Assembly (NCBI GenBank): GCA_963848115.1
Contig: CAWKCP010000005.1
Coordinates: forward strand, 1 to 64,000
Length of the DNA stretch: 64,000 nucleotides
Reading direction: 5' to 3'
Origin: JAWKOK01 sp963848115
GTDB lineage: Bacteria > Chloroflexota > Anaerolineae > Caldilineales > Caldilineaceae
Part shown: positions 42,534 through 50,876 of the stretch, piece after piece
Layout: every line of letters starts with the position of its first letter
Numbering within the stretch: the stretch's first letter is position 1
Made by a program: the position numbers and the translations under genes
Notes under the pieces: model-generated
What the model was told of the DNA's origin: nothing
The model's database searches: none
What the model saw: only the letters and a program-made list of their open reading frames with translations

Positions 42534-43295
42534 ATGATTGCACCCAATTTCGCTGCTACAGCCCTTCTCGCTGACCCGCAAAACATACTTGCACCGCTGA
42601 AGGTCGAAGTGAAACGATCCTATGCTAATCGCCGATGGGTGCTGGCCCGATGCGAGGCTGAAAAAACTCGTGCACTCGGCTTTCTTGACCAAATGAGTAC
42701 GGTTGAATCTGGTGAAGAACTTCTGGGGCATCTATGGGATCTCCTGAATTACCTCTCAGGACTTCTTGCTCTTGCGAGTCTCAAGACACCCACGCATCGA
42801 CGCTCATTGAGCCTGATGAAGCAGATCTTGCTGGAAAAAAATGAAGTAGAACTGCAAGAAGATGCTCTCCAAGTGTGGGGATCCGCACAAATGAACAAAG
42901 CTCAGGTAGAAGCCCTATTACGAGAGACCGCAAGATTTTTTGATCGCACGCTCGAAGTGCACCAAAACCCAACCCCTTTTTCGTTCAAACTGAAACCCCA
43001 TCTGCGCCCCTACTTCATTGAAGCGTCTCGTGAAATCATAGACGAGGGCGACCATCGAGAGGCGACCTACTGGATCCTGGCGGGGATGTCAATTGGCTAC
43101 TTTGCCCTTCGAATCGATGCCTCCAATGAGGAAATGTTATCATGGCAGTCAATTTGGGATGGGGCCATGCAAGATTTTGGATTTGATCAACGTGGTTCTT
43201 GGCCAAGCCGTTATCAGTCGGCCAAAGCGCTTTCGGATAGAGTATTCCAAGTTGCCGACAAGATCATTGCCGACAACTCCGATATCATTGGCTAA
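42534..43295 (+). CDS. Cassette-type protein, helical, unknown
   Basis: 253 residues from ATG 42534 (a TTG four codons upstream is the alternative). It is all-helical in appearance: NRRWVLARCEAEKTRALGFL, then KTPTHRRSLSLMKQILLEKN and YFIEASREIIDEGDHREATY. This resembles the C-terminal helical half of aminoglycoside or kanamycin nucleotidyltransferase-like proteins, but the catalytic half is absent. AT-rich relative to neighbours, and directly 3' of the attC-like site, so probably an acquired cassette gene. Upstream (42375-42530) nothing certain is seen. Confidence 0.55.
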   Translation: MIAPNFAATALLADPQNILAPLKVEVKRSYANRRWVLARCEAEKTRALGFLDQMSTVESGEELLGHLWDLLNYLSGLLALASLKTPTHRRSLSLMKQILLEKNEVELQEDALQVWGSAQMNKAQVEALLRETARFFDRTLEVHQNPTPFSFKLKPHLRPYFIEASREIIDEGDHREATYWILAGMSIGYFALRIDASNEEMLSWQSIWDGAMQDFGFDQRGSWPSRYQSAKALSDRVFQVADKIIADNSDIIG

Positions 43296-43415
43296 CAATC
43301 CACTGATCGTGATCTCCCATTCACTACAGACAGAACGCCTCATACACACAACAAGGCGCTCCAAATTGGTTCACGAAGTTCACAGATCTTCCCCGCAGTT
43401 GACGGTTGATATGGA

Positions 43416-43592
43416 TCATATACATTCTTTTGTTTGTCCCATCATTCGACTCTCTCCCAACCAATACCGCGTCTTCACGCCCCGCCGCTGAATCTCCAAC
43501 ACCCCCGCCACCGGATCCCACTTCCCCTGCAACTTCCCCGCCCCATCCCGCAACTCCACCCACTCGCGTCGGTCGTGCCCACTAGCGTCGCC
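43416..43592 (-). pseudogene. Small phage protein fragment
   Basis: In frame, SGHDRREWVELRDGAGKLQG then KWDPVAGVLEIQRRGVKTRY is a coherent 50-residue stretch of a small phage-type protein. Its start merges into simple repeats. A second copy of the same DNA, shortened by about 24 bp, is on the plus strand at 55886-55937. It is probably not functional here. Confidence 0.4.
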
Positions 43593-43602
43593 GTCGTCCA
43601 AT

Positions 43603-43654
43603 CCCCATTCCCTAATCCCCATTCCCCAATCCCTATTCACCATCCCCCACTCCC
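43603..43654 (-). repeat. G-rich repeat with quadruplex potential
   Basis: On the minus strand at least six GGG or GGGG runs are separated by 3-4 nt spacers such as ATT, AAT and ATTA. Units resemble GGGGATTAGGGAATGGGG. It lies between the terminase remnant and a small phage fragment. Confidence 0.55.
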
Positions 43655-45080
43655 ATCCATCTCCACCACCGGATCCACCGCCCCCACCGCCACACGCGCC
43701 ATAGCCCCCGCCGACTCGACCATCAACCCATACCGGCACGCATCATACGCATCATCCCCACCATGCCCGTCATCATCCACATCCACCTTCAGCACATCCT
43801 CCGGTCGATTCGGATTGTGGACCATCCCCGGGATCTGCTCGATCAGATGGTCGCACGTCGAAAAGACCGAGAGCCGAGACACCAGCGGCGGATCTGCATC
43901 AGAATCACCCAGCAGATCCAGCAGTCGGGCCGCCCCATTGACCCGATCCACGTTCGCCCGGCTCAGCATAGGCCCCAGCTCCGCATACTGGTCGGCAATC
44001 GATTCGCCCGCCTCTGTGTCTTTGCTCTGCTTGCGGATGAAACAATCCGATCCCGCAGCCCATGGCCACACGTCATCCAGCCCCCGCCCAAAGCCCTCGA
44101 CCAGTGACGCCAGATCGCCCACATGCTGCGAAGGCAATGCCCGGCTGCGCACGTGCTCTCCAATCGCATACGTGTGGCCATCCCCGTCACGCGTGAGTAG
44201 GATGGCCACCGTCGGATGCACAAAGCCGTAGTCAAAGCCCGCCCACATCGGCCAGTCAGCCGGGATCTCGAACGGGTCGATAACGTGGATGTTCTCGCGC
44301 CAGGTCGAGAAGTACATCCCGCCGCGATGTCCCAGTCGCCGAACCGTAGGCCCGCAACCGCCACCCGTGTTCTCCTCCAGCTTGCGCAGGTAGTCGACGT
44401 CGATGAATGCGTTATCATCAATGGTTGCCGGAATGAAGCGTGTCCAGGTTTCGGCGTTTGTGCGAGCCGGGAGAACAAAGCGCCGCTTGTACCAGCCGTG
44501 CCCGATGCTGCCGGGATTGGTTGTGTTGTAGATGCGAGGGCGCCAGCCCGGTTTTGATGAGCGATTCGAGTCGCGCAGCGTCTGGTACTTGGAGGTCGAG
44601 AGCGTGGTCGTCTCTTCGATGAGGATGAGGTCGTATTCGATGCCCAAGGTAATTATCGACATCCTTCTCATCCTTGAAATGGCCGATGAAAATGCGAGCG
44701 TCATCCCAGAGCGAGACAATGCCGGCATTGCGGTTGTAATCGTGATCAACATGCTTGAGCACCGACCGCCGCAAATCCTCAAATTGCTCCCGAGCCTGCT
44801 TCCCCACCTTGCGCAGATAGAGCGCCTTGAGGCCGGGAAAGCGCCGGCAGTCATCCAGCGCCAACTGCGCAAAGCCCGCATGGCTATTGCCCGGCCCCCG
44901 TGCCCCGCCGAATCCGATCTGATCGGGCCCGTCCGGCAGATCACAGGAACGGCAGGCCGCATGGAATTCCAGCTGTTTCGGTTGCGGCACATACCCGGCA
45001 GACAGGAAATTGCGCATCTGGTCCGGTGGGCACCCATACCCCAGAGCAATTTCAAGTAGCCTGCTGCGTGCTCTCCACAT
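43637..45080 (-). pseudogene. Phage terminase large subunit, multiply frameshifted
   Basis: Pieces in two main frames assemble into a terminase large subunit. The N-terminal ATPase part (VPQPKQLEFHAA, QIGFGGARGPGNSH, LYLRKVGKQAREQF, DDARIFIGHFKDEKD) is in the frame starting 45080. The rest (LILIEETTTLSTSKYQTLRD, WAGFDYGFVHPTVAILLTRD for the nuclease domain) is in the frame ending 43637. The P-loop lysine is replaced by Asn. A compensating pair of shifts disrupts a GDWDIAAG-like block near 44330. It is broken at several points and is a prophage remnant. Confidence 0.7.
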
Positions 45081-45119
45081 CAGTCGTCCCCGCCCCCGTT
45101 CTCGTCCTCGTCCTCGATC

Positions 45120-45141
45120 TCACTGGACACGAATCCAGTGA
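45120..45141. repeat. Palindromic element PE, short copy 2
   Basis: TCACTGGA, CACGAA, TCCAGTGA: two 8-bp arms around six bases. It lies within a CTCGTCCTCGTC-type simple repeat near the start of the terminase remnant. Confidence 0.6.
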
Positions 45142-45189
45142 GCTTACTCCTCGTACAATCCGCGAAATCCGTGGTTCTTTGCCTGATTC

Positions 45190-45224
45190 TCACTGGACAC
45201 GAATCCGCCGCTGTTGCGGGTGAC
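45190..45224. repeat. Palindromic element PE, long copy 3
   Basis: TCACTGGACACGAATCCGCC continuing to TTGCGGGTGAC. It closely matches the copy at 39550 and shares the direct orientation. A tandem of CTCGTAC-like hexamers follows (45235-45265). No gene is seen in 45081-45379. Confidence 0.6.
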
Positions 45225-45379
45225 ATTTCTGCCATTCTCGTACTCGTGCTCGTACTCGTCCTCGGCGTTTCCGTTCTTCGAGAACGAGTACCGTTCTTGC
45301 ACTGCGCCAGGCCTGGGTCCTCCCACGCCTGTCGAAAGGCTTGCCGAAGCGTCACGCAGCACGCAGCAAGCAGCAGCCC

Positions 45380-45964
45380 TCACTCATCCCACCCGATCAC
45401 ATACTGGAACGGGCACGCAATCCCCCGCCGCTTCCAACTCCAGCCCTTCAACCATACGAACCAGGCCACCGTCGCAAAGTCCGTCCCGAACGGTTCGCCG
45501 GTCTTCGGGTTGATCTCGCCGGCCCGGAATTGTGGACGAGGATTCAGCGTGATCAGGTTGACCTGTTGGTCTGCGTGCCTTGCCAGCCACTGGCCCCGGC
45601 CTCGCGCCGGTTCTGCATAGGTCAGGCGCAGCAGGAAGGCCACCCCGATACGCGCGACCTTGAAAGCGTGCGGCAGGATCGTATGGGCCTGCTTGAAGGG
45701 CGGATTGGTCACCACCCAGTCGATGCCGGGAACCTGCCAGCATGCCGCCTCTGCCGTCGTTGCGTCGCCCACCAGATCGGTCATGTAGCCGGGCTTGATG
45801 TCGCTGGTCAACACCTCCTCGACATTGCGGCCCTTCCTCAGCGCGCCGGCCATGCGACCGGGACCGGCGCACGGTTCCATCACGTTGCCCGAGACCGGAA
45901 CCCGCGCCAGCAACAGATCGGTGATGCGGGTATCGGTTGTGTACAGATCAAGCGCCCGTCGCAT
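45380..45964 (-). CDS. Phage-type DNA N6-adenine methyltransferase
   Basis: 194 residues. SAM-binding motif I is GNVMEPCAGPGRMAGAL (residues 26-42), the catalytic motif IV is NPPF (WVVTNPPFKQAHTILP, about residue 88), and the RLTYAEPARGR strand follows. Small single-domain methyltransferases of this type are common in phages and mobile elements; the target sequence is unknown. It overlaps the preceding coiled-coil gene's 3' end. It is the best preserved gene of this phage remnant. Confidence 0.75.
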   Translation of the reverse strand: MRRALDLYTTDTRITDLLLARVPVSGNVMEPCAGPGRMAGALRKGRNVEEVLTSDIKPGYMTDLVGDATTAEAACWQVPGIDWVVTNPPFKQAHTILPHAFKVARIGVAFLLRLTYAEPARGRGQWLARHADQQVNLITLNPRPQFRAGEINPKTGEPFGTDFATVAWFVWLKGWSWKRRGIACPFQYVIGWDE

Positions 45965-46508
45965 CTGCCGTATACCTTCCGGATCATCTCATCCACTTCG
46001 TCAGCGACGGTCGCGCCGGCGTCCTCGATAATCTCCGTCGCTTCGCCGTACTCCAGTCGTTCCATCTGCACGGCGTCCTTGAACAGCAGCCGCAGCGTGC
46101 CCAGCATCTCCCGTGCTTCCTCTTTGGTCAGTTGAGATAGATCCGCAGCAGATAAAGCCCTTGATGCAGCATCCCGTTGTTGCTCGATCGCACCCAGCCG
46201 GGCGAGTCGTGCATCGATACGGCGATGGGCTTCCGCCGCACACAGACGCTCCCGTTCCTCGTCGTCCCAGGCTTCGGCGCGGGCACGCCAATCCCAAGTC
46301 CTTGAATGCCGGGTCCAAGCCTGGCCAGGTCGAGTTTCTCGCGACCCGTCGCGACCTTCTGCAACCCGCGCCGCTCGATGCGCCGCTTCAATCGTTCTTC
46401 CTTGGCCCAGCAGACGATAGATCGTAAAGCGGCCATACCAAAGACTAGGCTCGCCGCGAAGGCGAAGCCAAACAGCCCCGCACCATCAGCCCCACCAGCC
46501 ATCCTCAT
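45880..46508 (-). pseudogene. Membrane-anchored coiled-coil phage protein, frameshifted
   Basis: The first frame (start 46508 or 46502) gives a membrane helix (LFGFAFAASLVFGMAALRSI) and a charged helix (KEERLKRRIERRGLQKVATG). Near 46275 the reading must change frame to continue EAWDDEERERLCAAEAHRRI and further to KEEAREMLGTLRLLFKDAVQ, ending at 45880. Together this is one protein of about 209 residues, with an N-terminal helix and long coiled coil. Function unknown. Confidence 0.5.
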
Positions 46509-46723
46509 CCTCCAAGTTCATGATCGACTGCCCGGTTCAACGCCTGCGCCGTCAGATCCCGCCACTGCTCGATCAGCCGTGCCCGCTGCTCGTAGCTATG
46601 CGCCTGATCCGGCAGGCGCTGTCCCACCTGCATCAGCAGCTCGACCAGCACGTTCGATGTGCTCGATACCTGATCGCGCAGCATCTCCAGATTCCTGACC
46701 TGATCGTAGTCAACCACGCTCAT
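46505..46723 (-). CDS. Small helical phage protein
   Basis: 72 residues from ATG 46723, with GGGG upstream. SVVDYDQVRNLEMLRDQVSS and EQRARLIEQWRDLTAQALNR are amphipathic helices. Its start overlaps the stop of the holin-like gene and its end overlaps the coiled-coil gene's start, which supports an intact operon order. Confidence 0.5.
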   Translation of the reverse strand: MSVVDYDQVRNLEMLRDQVSSTSNVLVELLMQVGQRLPDQAHSYEQRARLIEQWRDLTAQALNRAVDHELGG

Positions 46724-47111
46724 ACCCCCGCCGCCCCGATCCAGCGCAGCACAAAGACCACCACCACGAAGATCAGGATCACATTGGCCAGCAGGCCCAG
46801 GCACGAGCGACACCGCCACCGCCGGCAGGCCGTCCAGTCCCAGGCTCTGCCGGATCTCGGCGATCAGCACCATGCGCTCGATCAGGCGTCAGCAGCGGCA
46901 CCAGGAAGATGCCCAGCCAGGCCACGCCGACCAGCGTCGAGGTTGAGACGCTGCTGCTCGATGAGCTGCGTTTGAGTTCTTCGATCTCTTTTTCGTGGAG
47001 TTGGACCAGTGCAATCAGGCCCGGTGTCAGTTCGTTGCCTTTGAGCAGATCGAGGATCTGATCGACTTTTGAGGCGGTTTCTCTGGCAAGATCAACGGTG
47101 TTTTCCGGCAT
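46720..47111 (-). pseudogene. Holin-like membrane protein with two 1-bp insertions
   Basis: Start MPENTVDLARETASKVDQIL, then KGNELTPGLIALVQLHEKEI and a serine run, then helix 1 (LVGVAWLGIFLVPLLT). The reading shifts at ACGCCTG and again at GTGCCTGG to continue LIERMVLIAEIRQSLGLD and helix 2 (LGLLANVILIFVVVVFVLRW). Each shift is one extra C before CTG. Corrected, it is a soluble domain followed by two helices, as in some phage holins. I am moderately sure of the reconstruction. Confidence 0.45.
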
Positions 47112-47345
47112 GGTGTCAGGGGTAGAAGATGGTGCAGGTAGCCGCAAGTTTCAGTGATGATATATCTGCAATGATCACTCTATTTTGAAATTGTAGCATT
47201 GTGGATCGGCGGGGGCAAGCGCGACAAGCGGCATCTCCGCACGCTTGGCGTGTCCCCCCGGAGATACCGCTTGTCTTGGTCCAACCGTCCCACTTCAGCC
47301 AGGAGAGGCATGAGAGGATCTACAAGATAGCATTCTCGATGTGGG

Positions 47346-47374
47346 TTGACAACTTGATAGAACGGCTGTACTAT
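47346..47374 (+). promoter_or_regulatory. Sigma-70-type promoter
   Basis: TTGACA (47346-47351) and TACTAT (47369-47374) with a 17-bp spacer, 38 nt before the ATG at 47413. The region 47112-47345 has no gene I can support. Confidence 0.65.
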
Positions 47375-47412
47375 ATGTACACACATCGTGCGCACAAAAG
47401 GGGGAAACCCAG

Positions 47413-47757
47413 ATGGAATCCTACACACGCAAGCAGATCAAACTGCAGCCGTCGATTCTCGACGAGGCCAACGAACTGGCCGTGACCAACTTTCAACTGC
47501 CGAGCGGGGCGGGAAATTTCAACGCACTGGTACGATACCTGATCCACACCGCCTACCTGGATCCGGCGCGCTTTGGCCTGGCAGCGCCAGGGCAGAGCGT
47601 GGCAGATCTGCCGACCATCGAAGCGGAAGTCGTGGCCCAGAGCGCCGGACAGCCGCCGCTAGACGTTTCGACGTTGCAGGAAAATCAGCCGGATTGGCAG
47701 AGCGAGCCGAGCGATGCCGGTCTGCCGGAAACCGTCAAGGCGTTGACCCGTGATTAG
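47413..47757 (+). CDS. Small DNA-binding-like protein, unknown
   Basis: 114 residues with AGGGGGAAACC before the ATG and a consensus promoter upstream. The N-terminus (ESYTRKQIKLQPSILDEANE) resembles a ribbon-helix-helix type of start, and ALVRYLIHTAYLDPARF a following helix. The C-terminal half is acidic and disordered. Possibly a plasmid or phage repressor or an antitoxin, but no family is certain. Confidence 0.5.
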   Translation: MESYTRKQIKLQPSILDEANELAVTNFQLPSGAGNFNALVRYLIHTAYLDPARFGLAAPGQSVADLPTIEAEVVAQSAGQPPLDVSTLQENQPDWQSEPSDAGLPETVKALTRD

Positions 47758-48000
47758 CCCAGGCTGTCATAAATTCGATACGCTTCGTTTTTTTGCTTAT
47801 CTCCCTGTTCAAATCTAGCCCAGCATCTAAATGGTGTCGGCGATGGACAGGGCCTGGGCCAGCTCGGCGGGGCTGAGCGGCGGCAGATCCGCCGAGGACA
47901 GAATGTAGCGAGGCCTGCACTATGCTGCGCTCAGGCGTGGCCAGGCCGTCGAGTTGCCTGTTTGCTTGGGGTTGTGCTTTCTGGTACGATCGCGTTGTCT
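47758..48000. other. Gene-poor stretch with a phage protein tail remnant
   Basis: On the minus strand, frame text LPPLSPAELAQALSIADTI ends in a TAG near 47833 and looks like the C-terminus of a lost protein. No start or further domain is seen. Confidence 0.25.
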
Positions 48001-48013
48001 GTACCGTTGGTAC
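48001..48013. promoter_or_regulatory. Candidate operator upstream of the toxin-antitoxin pair
   Basis: GTACC-gtt-GGTAC, with single CTGGTACG half-sites at 47981-47988 and 48034-48041. The repetition at roughly 20-30 bp intervals just before the antitoxin gene suggests an autoregulatory site. Confidence 0.4.
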
Positions 48014-48062
48014 GTGAATGTGGTTTCTTCGTTCTGGTACGGGAGTGGAGAGGATCAACTCA

Positions 48063-48317
48063 ATGAGCAGTCAAACCCTAGAGCAGTTGAAGGAACAGGC
48101 AAACGACCTCACAGCCGATGATCAGTTGCGGTTGGCATCCTATCTGGTCGAGCAGGCGCGCACGACGATTTCTCCGACGATGCCGGGGCGTTCTTGGCAG
48201 GAACTGAAGGGACTCTATCCCTACCCGATGTTGGGTGAGGACGCCCAAGCATGGGTGTCGCGGAACCGACAGGAAGGCGATGCTGGGCGAGTTCGCCAAT
48301 TTCGGGCTGTGCAATGA
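48063..48317 (+). CDS. Antitoxin of a type II toxin-antitoxin pair
   Basis: 84 residues; ATG 48063 preceded by GAGAGGATCAACTCA. It begins SSQTLEQLKEQANDLTADDQ and LRLASYLVEQARTT, a helical start shared with short antitoxins of the DUF2281/VapB-like kind. Its stop overlaps the toxin ATG (ATGA). It probably binds both the PIN protein and the GGTAC sites upstream. Confidence 0.65.
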   Translation: MSSQTLEQLKEQANDLTADDQLRLASYLVEQARTTISPTMPGRSWQELKGLYPYPMLGEDAQAWVSRNRQEGDAGRVRQFRAVQ

Positions 48318-48763
48318 CATTGGCCGAACATCTCTCATCGGTTCGTCGACTCTTTCTCGATACCGCGCCGGTAATCTACTTTGTCGAGCAGCATCCTCGT
48401 TACCTGCCGCTCATGGAGCAGGTATTTCAGCGGGTCGACGCCGGCGAACTGCAGATCGTCACGTCGCCCATCACGCTGGCCGAGTGTCTGGTGCTGCCGC
48501 TTCGTGCGGACCAAAAGGACATCGTACGTACTTTCACTGACCTGATTGTGAGGGGTCCCTCAACCAGATTTTATCCGATTGAGCAGTCGGCAGGTGAACG
48601 AGCTGCACAATTGCGGGCGTTGCACAATTTGTCGCTGCCCGATGCAATGCAGGTTGCCGTTGCACTGGAAGCCGGTTGCGACGCGTTTTTGACCAATGAT
48701 GTCACGCTTCGCCGCGTCACCGATTTGGGCGTGATTGTGCTTGACGCGTTTGCCTCGACCTGA
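48314..48763 (+). CDS. PIN-domain ribonuclease toxin
   Basis: 149 residues, ATG 48314 overlapping the antitoxin stop. PIN acidic residues are visible: Asp in LFLDTAPVIYFVE, Glu in TLAECLVLPL, Asp in LPDAMQVAVAL and Asp in FLTNDVTLRRV. VapC-type toxins cleave RNA, often tRNA. The gene is complete and GC-rich like the antitoxin, so the pair may be functional. Confidence 0.82.
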   Translation: MTLAEHLSSVRRLFLDTAPVIYFVEQHPRYLPLMEQVFQRVDAGELQIVTSPITLAECLVLPLRADQKDIVRTFTDLIVRGPSTRFYPIEQSAGERAAQLRALHNLSLPDAMQVAVALEAGCDAFLTNDVTLRRVTDLGVIVLDAFAST

Positions 48764-48835
48764 CGCTTGCCGTGAGATGTTTATAGACCGATCCGCTTGA
48801 GTGTATCATCGCCGAATACGTCTTTTTGGATAAAT

Positions 48836-48859
48836 GTCACTGGATTCGTGTCCAGTGAC
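48836..48859. repeat. Palindromic element PE, copy 4
   Basis: GTCACTGGA, TTCGTG, TCCAGTGAC: 9-bp arms around six bases, in opposite orientation to copies 1-3. Confidence 0.65.
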
Positions 48860-48951
48860 AATACCGCCTGCAACATCGCCGTCCATGACGGTACTGCAAG
48901 TACCACTACGAACGATGGTGACGGCCGCCCCACGCCCCTCGCCCCTCAATC

Positions 48952-48973
48952 TCACTGGATTCGAATCCAGTGA
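48952..48973. repeat. Palindromic element PE, copy 5, perfect palindrome
   Basis: TCACTGGATTC followed by GAATCCAGTGA: an uninterrupted 22-bp palindrome. It lies 20 bp before a strong terminator. No gene is seen in 48764-49099. Confidence 0.65.
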
Positions 48974-48994
48974 CATGACCAACAAGCCAGAGCC

Positions 48995-49025
48995 AAAGCC
49001 CTGCCTGTGCAGAGGCAGGGCTTTT
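48995..49025 (+). terminator. Rho-independent terminator
   Basis: AAAGCCCTGCCT and AGGCAGGGCTTTT form a 12-bp stem with a five-base loop, followed by a T-run. It is suited to end transcription from the toxin-antitoxin side. Confidence 0.7.
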
Positions 49026-49099
49026 GTGTTGCAGCGGGCTGGGTTCAGGAAAGGCGATGGTCTGGTCCGCCAACAGCGCCCTCGCGTTGACTTTTTCAT

Positions 49100-49644
49100 T
49101 TGCCAATAGCACGGGGGGACCAGGCCAATCTATCGTCGGAGGAAGGAGCGGCGGTGGCGCAACGAATGAGCCGAGTCGGGGCACGCATTGCCGTGCCCGG
49201 GGTGATGCTGACCCCTGACGGGTTTGCCTGTCCGGAGGGGTATCTGGACGCAGGTGGGCCCGTGCCGGATGCCTGGCACGTGCATCTGTACTTCTGCTAC
49301 ATGCCGGATGGGATCGATGACCGGTTGGACATATGGGGCGAGTGGATGCAGCGGCGCGACGTAAACCGGCCCACGATCATCAGCGAGTTCAATGCACTGG
49401 GCCGCGACGTGGGGCAACAGATCGCCATGATGCGGCCATGGCGCTGCGCCTGGGGCAAGCGGCGGCGGCACGGACGCAGGGGCGGGAAGATCGGCTGTGG
49501 GCGGTGTATTGGTTTTCGCTAAACTACAAGGCCAATGCGAGTGATGCCGGGGTCACGAACGTGATCGATGAGGATGGGGAGGTCAACGAACTGGGCCGGG
49601 CGTTTGTGGAAGAGCGGACAGACGGGATCAAGAACCTAGCCTGA
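49100..49644 (+). pseudogene. Glycoside hydrolase-like protein, N-terminus lost and frameshifted
   Basis: Frame one reads QRMSRVGARIAVPGVMLTPD, LDAGGPVPDAWHVHLYFCYM and NRPTIISEFNALGRDVG, which is the late part of a TIM-barrel glycosidase (VHLY and SEF acid/base contexts). Near 49432 it must shift to continue LRLGQAAAARTQGREDRLWA and VYWFSLNYKANASDAGVTNV. No plausible start or first half is present. Possibly from a phage lysin or a secreted glycosidase. Confidence 0.45.
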
Positions 49645-49855
49645 ATTTAGGCCAACGCTTGAGTTGTGGCGATTGCGGGCCAGCACTGCAATCCGCTTGA
49701 AAATTGGCCTTTGCCGGCAAGATTATTTCGAAAAAGCGCGGCTGTAGCAATTCGCCCACCAACGATTTGTTAGTGGGTTTGTTGTTGGCAAGACTCTGCT
49801 GAATAGCAAACCTGCTTCGCTGTAGCAAAAAGGCTTGAAAAACTCAACGTAAAAC

Positions 49856-49922
49856 TTGGCACACGATTGCGGAATATTGGAAGTACGGTTTTCCAATAAG
49901 AACAATTGCAATTGTGTGCCAA
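49856..49922. repeat. Long imperfect hairpin in an AT-rich gap
   Basis: Outer arms TTGGCACACGATTGC (49856-49870) and GCAATTGTGTGCCAA (49908-49922) pair with one mismatch. Inside them ATATTGGAA and TTCCAATA can also pair. It lies 47 bp from the 3' end of the hydrolase gene, at the edge of the AT-rich segment. It may be a recombination site or a terminator-like structure. The rest of 49645-49968 has no gene. Confidence 0.5.
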
Positions 49923-49968
49923 GCGTGTCTGGTATTGGATTACCAACCTGACATCTTGAGTGTGTTTT

Positions 49969-50742
49969 TTAGAGGTAACTGCCATTATCAACGGACGAAA
50001 GAAATTCATCCATTATCTGATTGTATTCTTCTGGTTTATCCAGTTGCAGCCAATGACCTGTCCCTGTCATCATTTTGTGTGGAAGGTTAGGCACAAGGTT
50101 GTGTACGCTAAAAGGGGTTTCGTTGATCGATGTAATGACCGATAATTTTGGCCCATCGTAACGTTCCAGCGCCGGTACGGGATTGTATTTGAAAAGTTCT
50201 TTGAAAACACCAACAACCGTTGCTTTGGGCGTATCGCGCAGATCCTGCATAACTTTCGCCTGCGTTGTTTCAGTCGAACCGGTCAAAATTTGACTCCAAT
50301 AACCTCCAACAACGTTTGAGTAGGCTTCGGATTCCAAAGCGCCAAGATACTGTTGTACTTCTTCAATTGGCATTTGGGTTGAGTCGCCGGACGGATCGAC
50401 CAGAAGCAACCCAACTACTCGTTCAGGATAAACACCTGCATAAGCACCAACAACACTACCCCCCATACTATGACCAACCAGAATGAATCTCTCAATACCC
50501 AACTGATCGACAACCGTCTGAACATCTTGAGCCATTGAGTCAATAGCGTAATCATCATTCTCGGGTGATGACGACTGACCATGCCCCCGAAGGTCAAGTG
50601 CAATAGCTCGCCGCGTTGTTCGAGTATGACTGAGTTGTGCAGACCATTGTTGTGTGTTTCCGGCCAGCGAGTGTACAAAGACCACCGGTAATGACCCATC
50701 CCCACCATCGTCAATGTAGATATTAGATATATTTTTCGACAT
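49969..50742 (-). CDS. Alpha/beta hydrolase
   Basis: 257 residues, ATG 50742 with AAAGGAGAG 8 nt upstream. Oxyanion/early block LPVVFVHSLAGNTQQWSAQL, nucleophile elbow GHSMGGSVVGAYA (Ser), and the catalytic His in GTGHWLQLDKPEEYN. No signal peptide. The substrate is unknown. It is divergent from a WYL-type regulator with a shared 134-bp region containing a perfect palindrome, so it is likely the regulator's target. Distinctly AT-rich compared with the rest of the window. Confidence 0.85.
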   Translation of the reverse strand: MSKNISNIYIDDGGDGSLPVVFVHSLAGNTQQWSAQLSHTRTTRRAIALDLRGHGQSSSPENDDYAIDSMAQDVQTVVDQLGIERFILVGHSMGGSVVGAYAGVYPERVVGLLLVDPSGDSTQMPIEEVQQYLGALESEAYSNVVGGYWSQILTGSTETTQAKVMQDLRDTPKATVVGVFKELFKYNPVPALERYDGPKLSVITSINETPFSVHNLVPNLPHKMMTGTGHWLQLDKPEEYNQIMDEFLSSVDNGSYL

Positions 50743-50806
50743 TGTGTTCTCTCCTTTGTTTGTCACAATTCAAATTTCATAGTTGATTGTTCCCATTGTA
50801 TCAGCT

Positions 50807-50831
50807 ATGACTGACATCTAGTGTCAGTCAT
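50807..50831. promoter_or_regulatory. Perfect 25-bp operator palindrome
   Basis: ATGACTGACA (50807-50816) and TGTCAGTCAT (50822-50831) around TCTAG. It lies between the divergent hydrolase and regulator genes, just upstream of TATAAT at 50841-50846, and probably blocks or governs both promoters. Confidence 0.7.
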
Positions 50832-50876
50832 TATTTGTGCTATAATCCAATGATAGCTTTTGAATTTGGGGGAACA

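Noticed and set aside
42375..42731. Minus-strand frame ending next to the attC-like site (TFDYVRILQVIGNRSDALDS)
   Set aside because: The tail vaguely resembles the end of a discoidin-like domain, but the upstream part is the shadow of the cassette gene; too weak to list.
45080..45379. Short frames coding DEYEHEYENG-like peptides
   Set aside because: They arise from CTCGTAC/CTCGTCC simple repeats and PE copies; no start or conserved domain.
39550..48973. CRISPR array
   Set aside because: The repeated palindromes are few, irregularly spaced by kilobases, in both orientations, and there is no cas gene.
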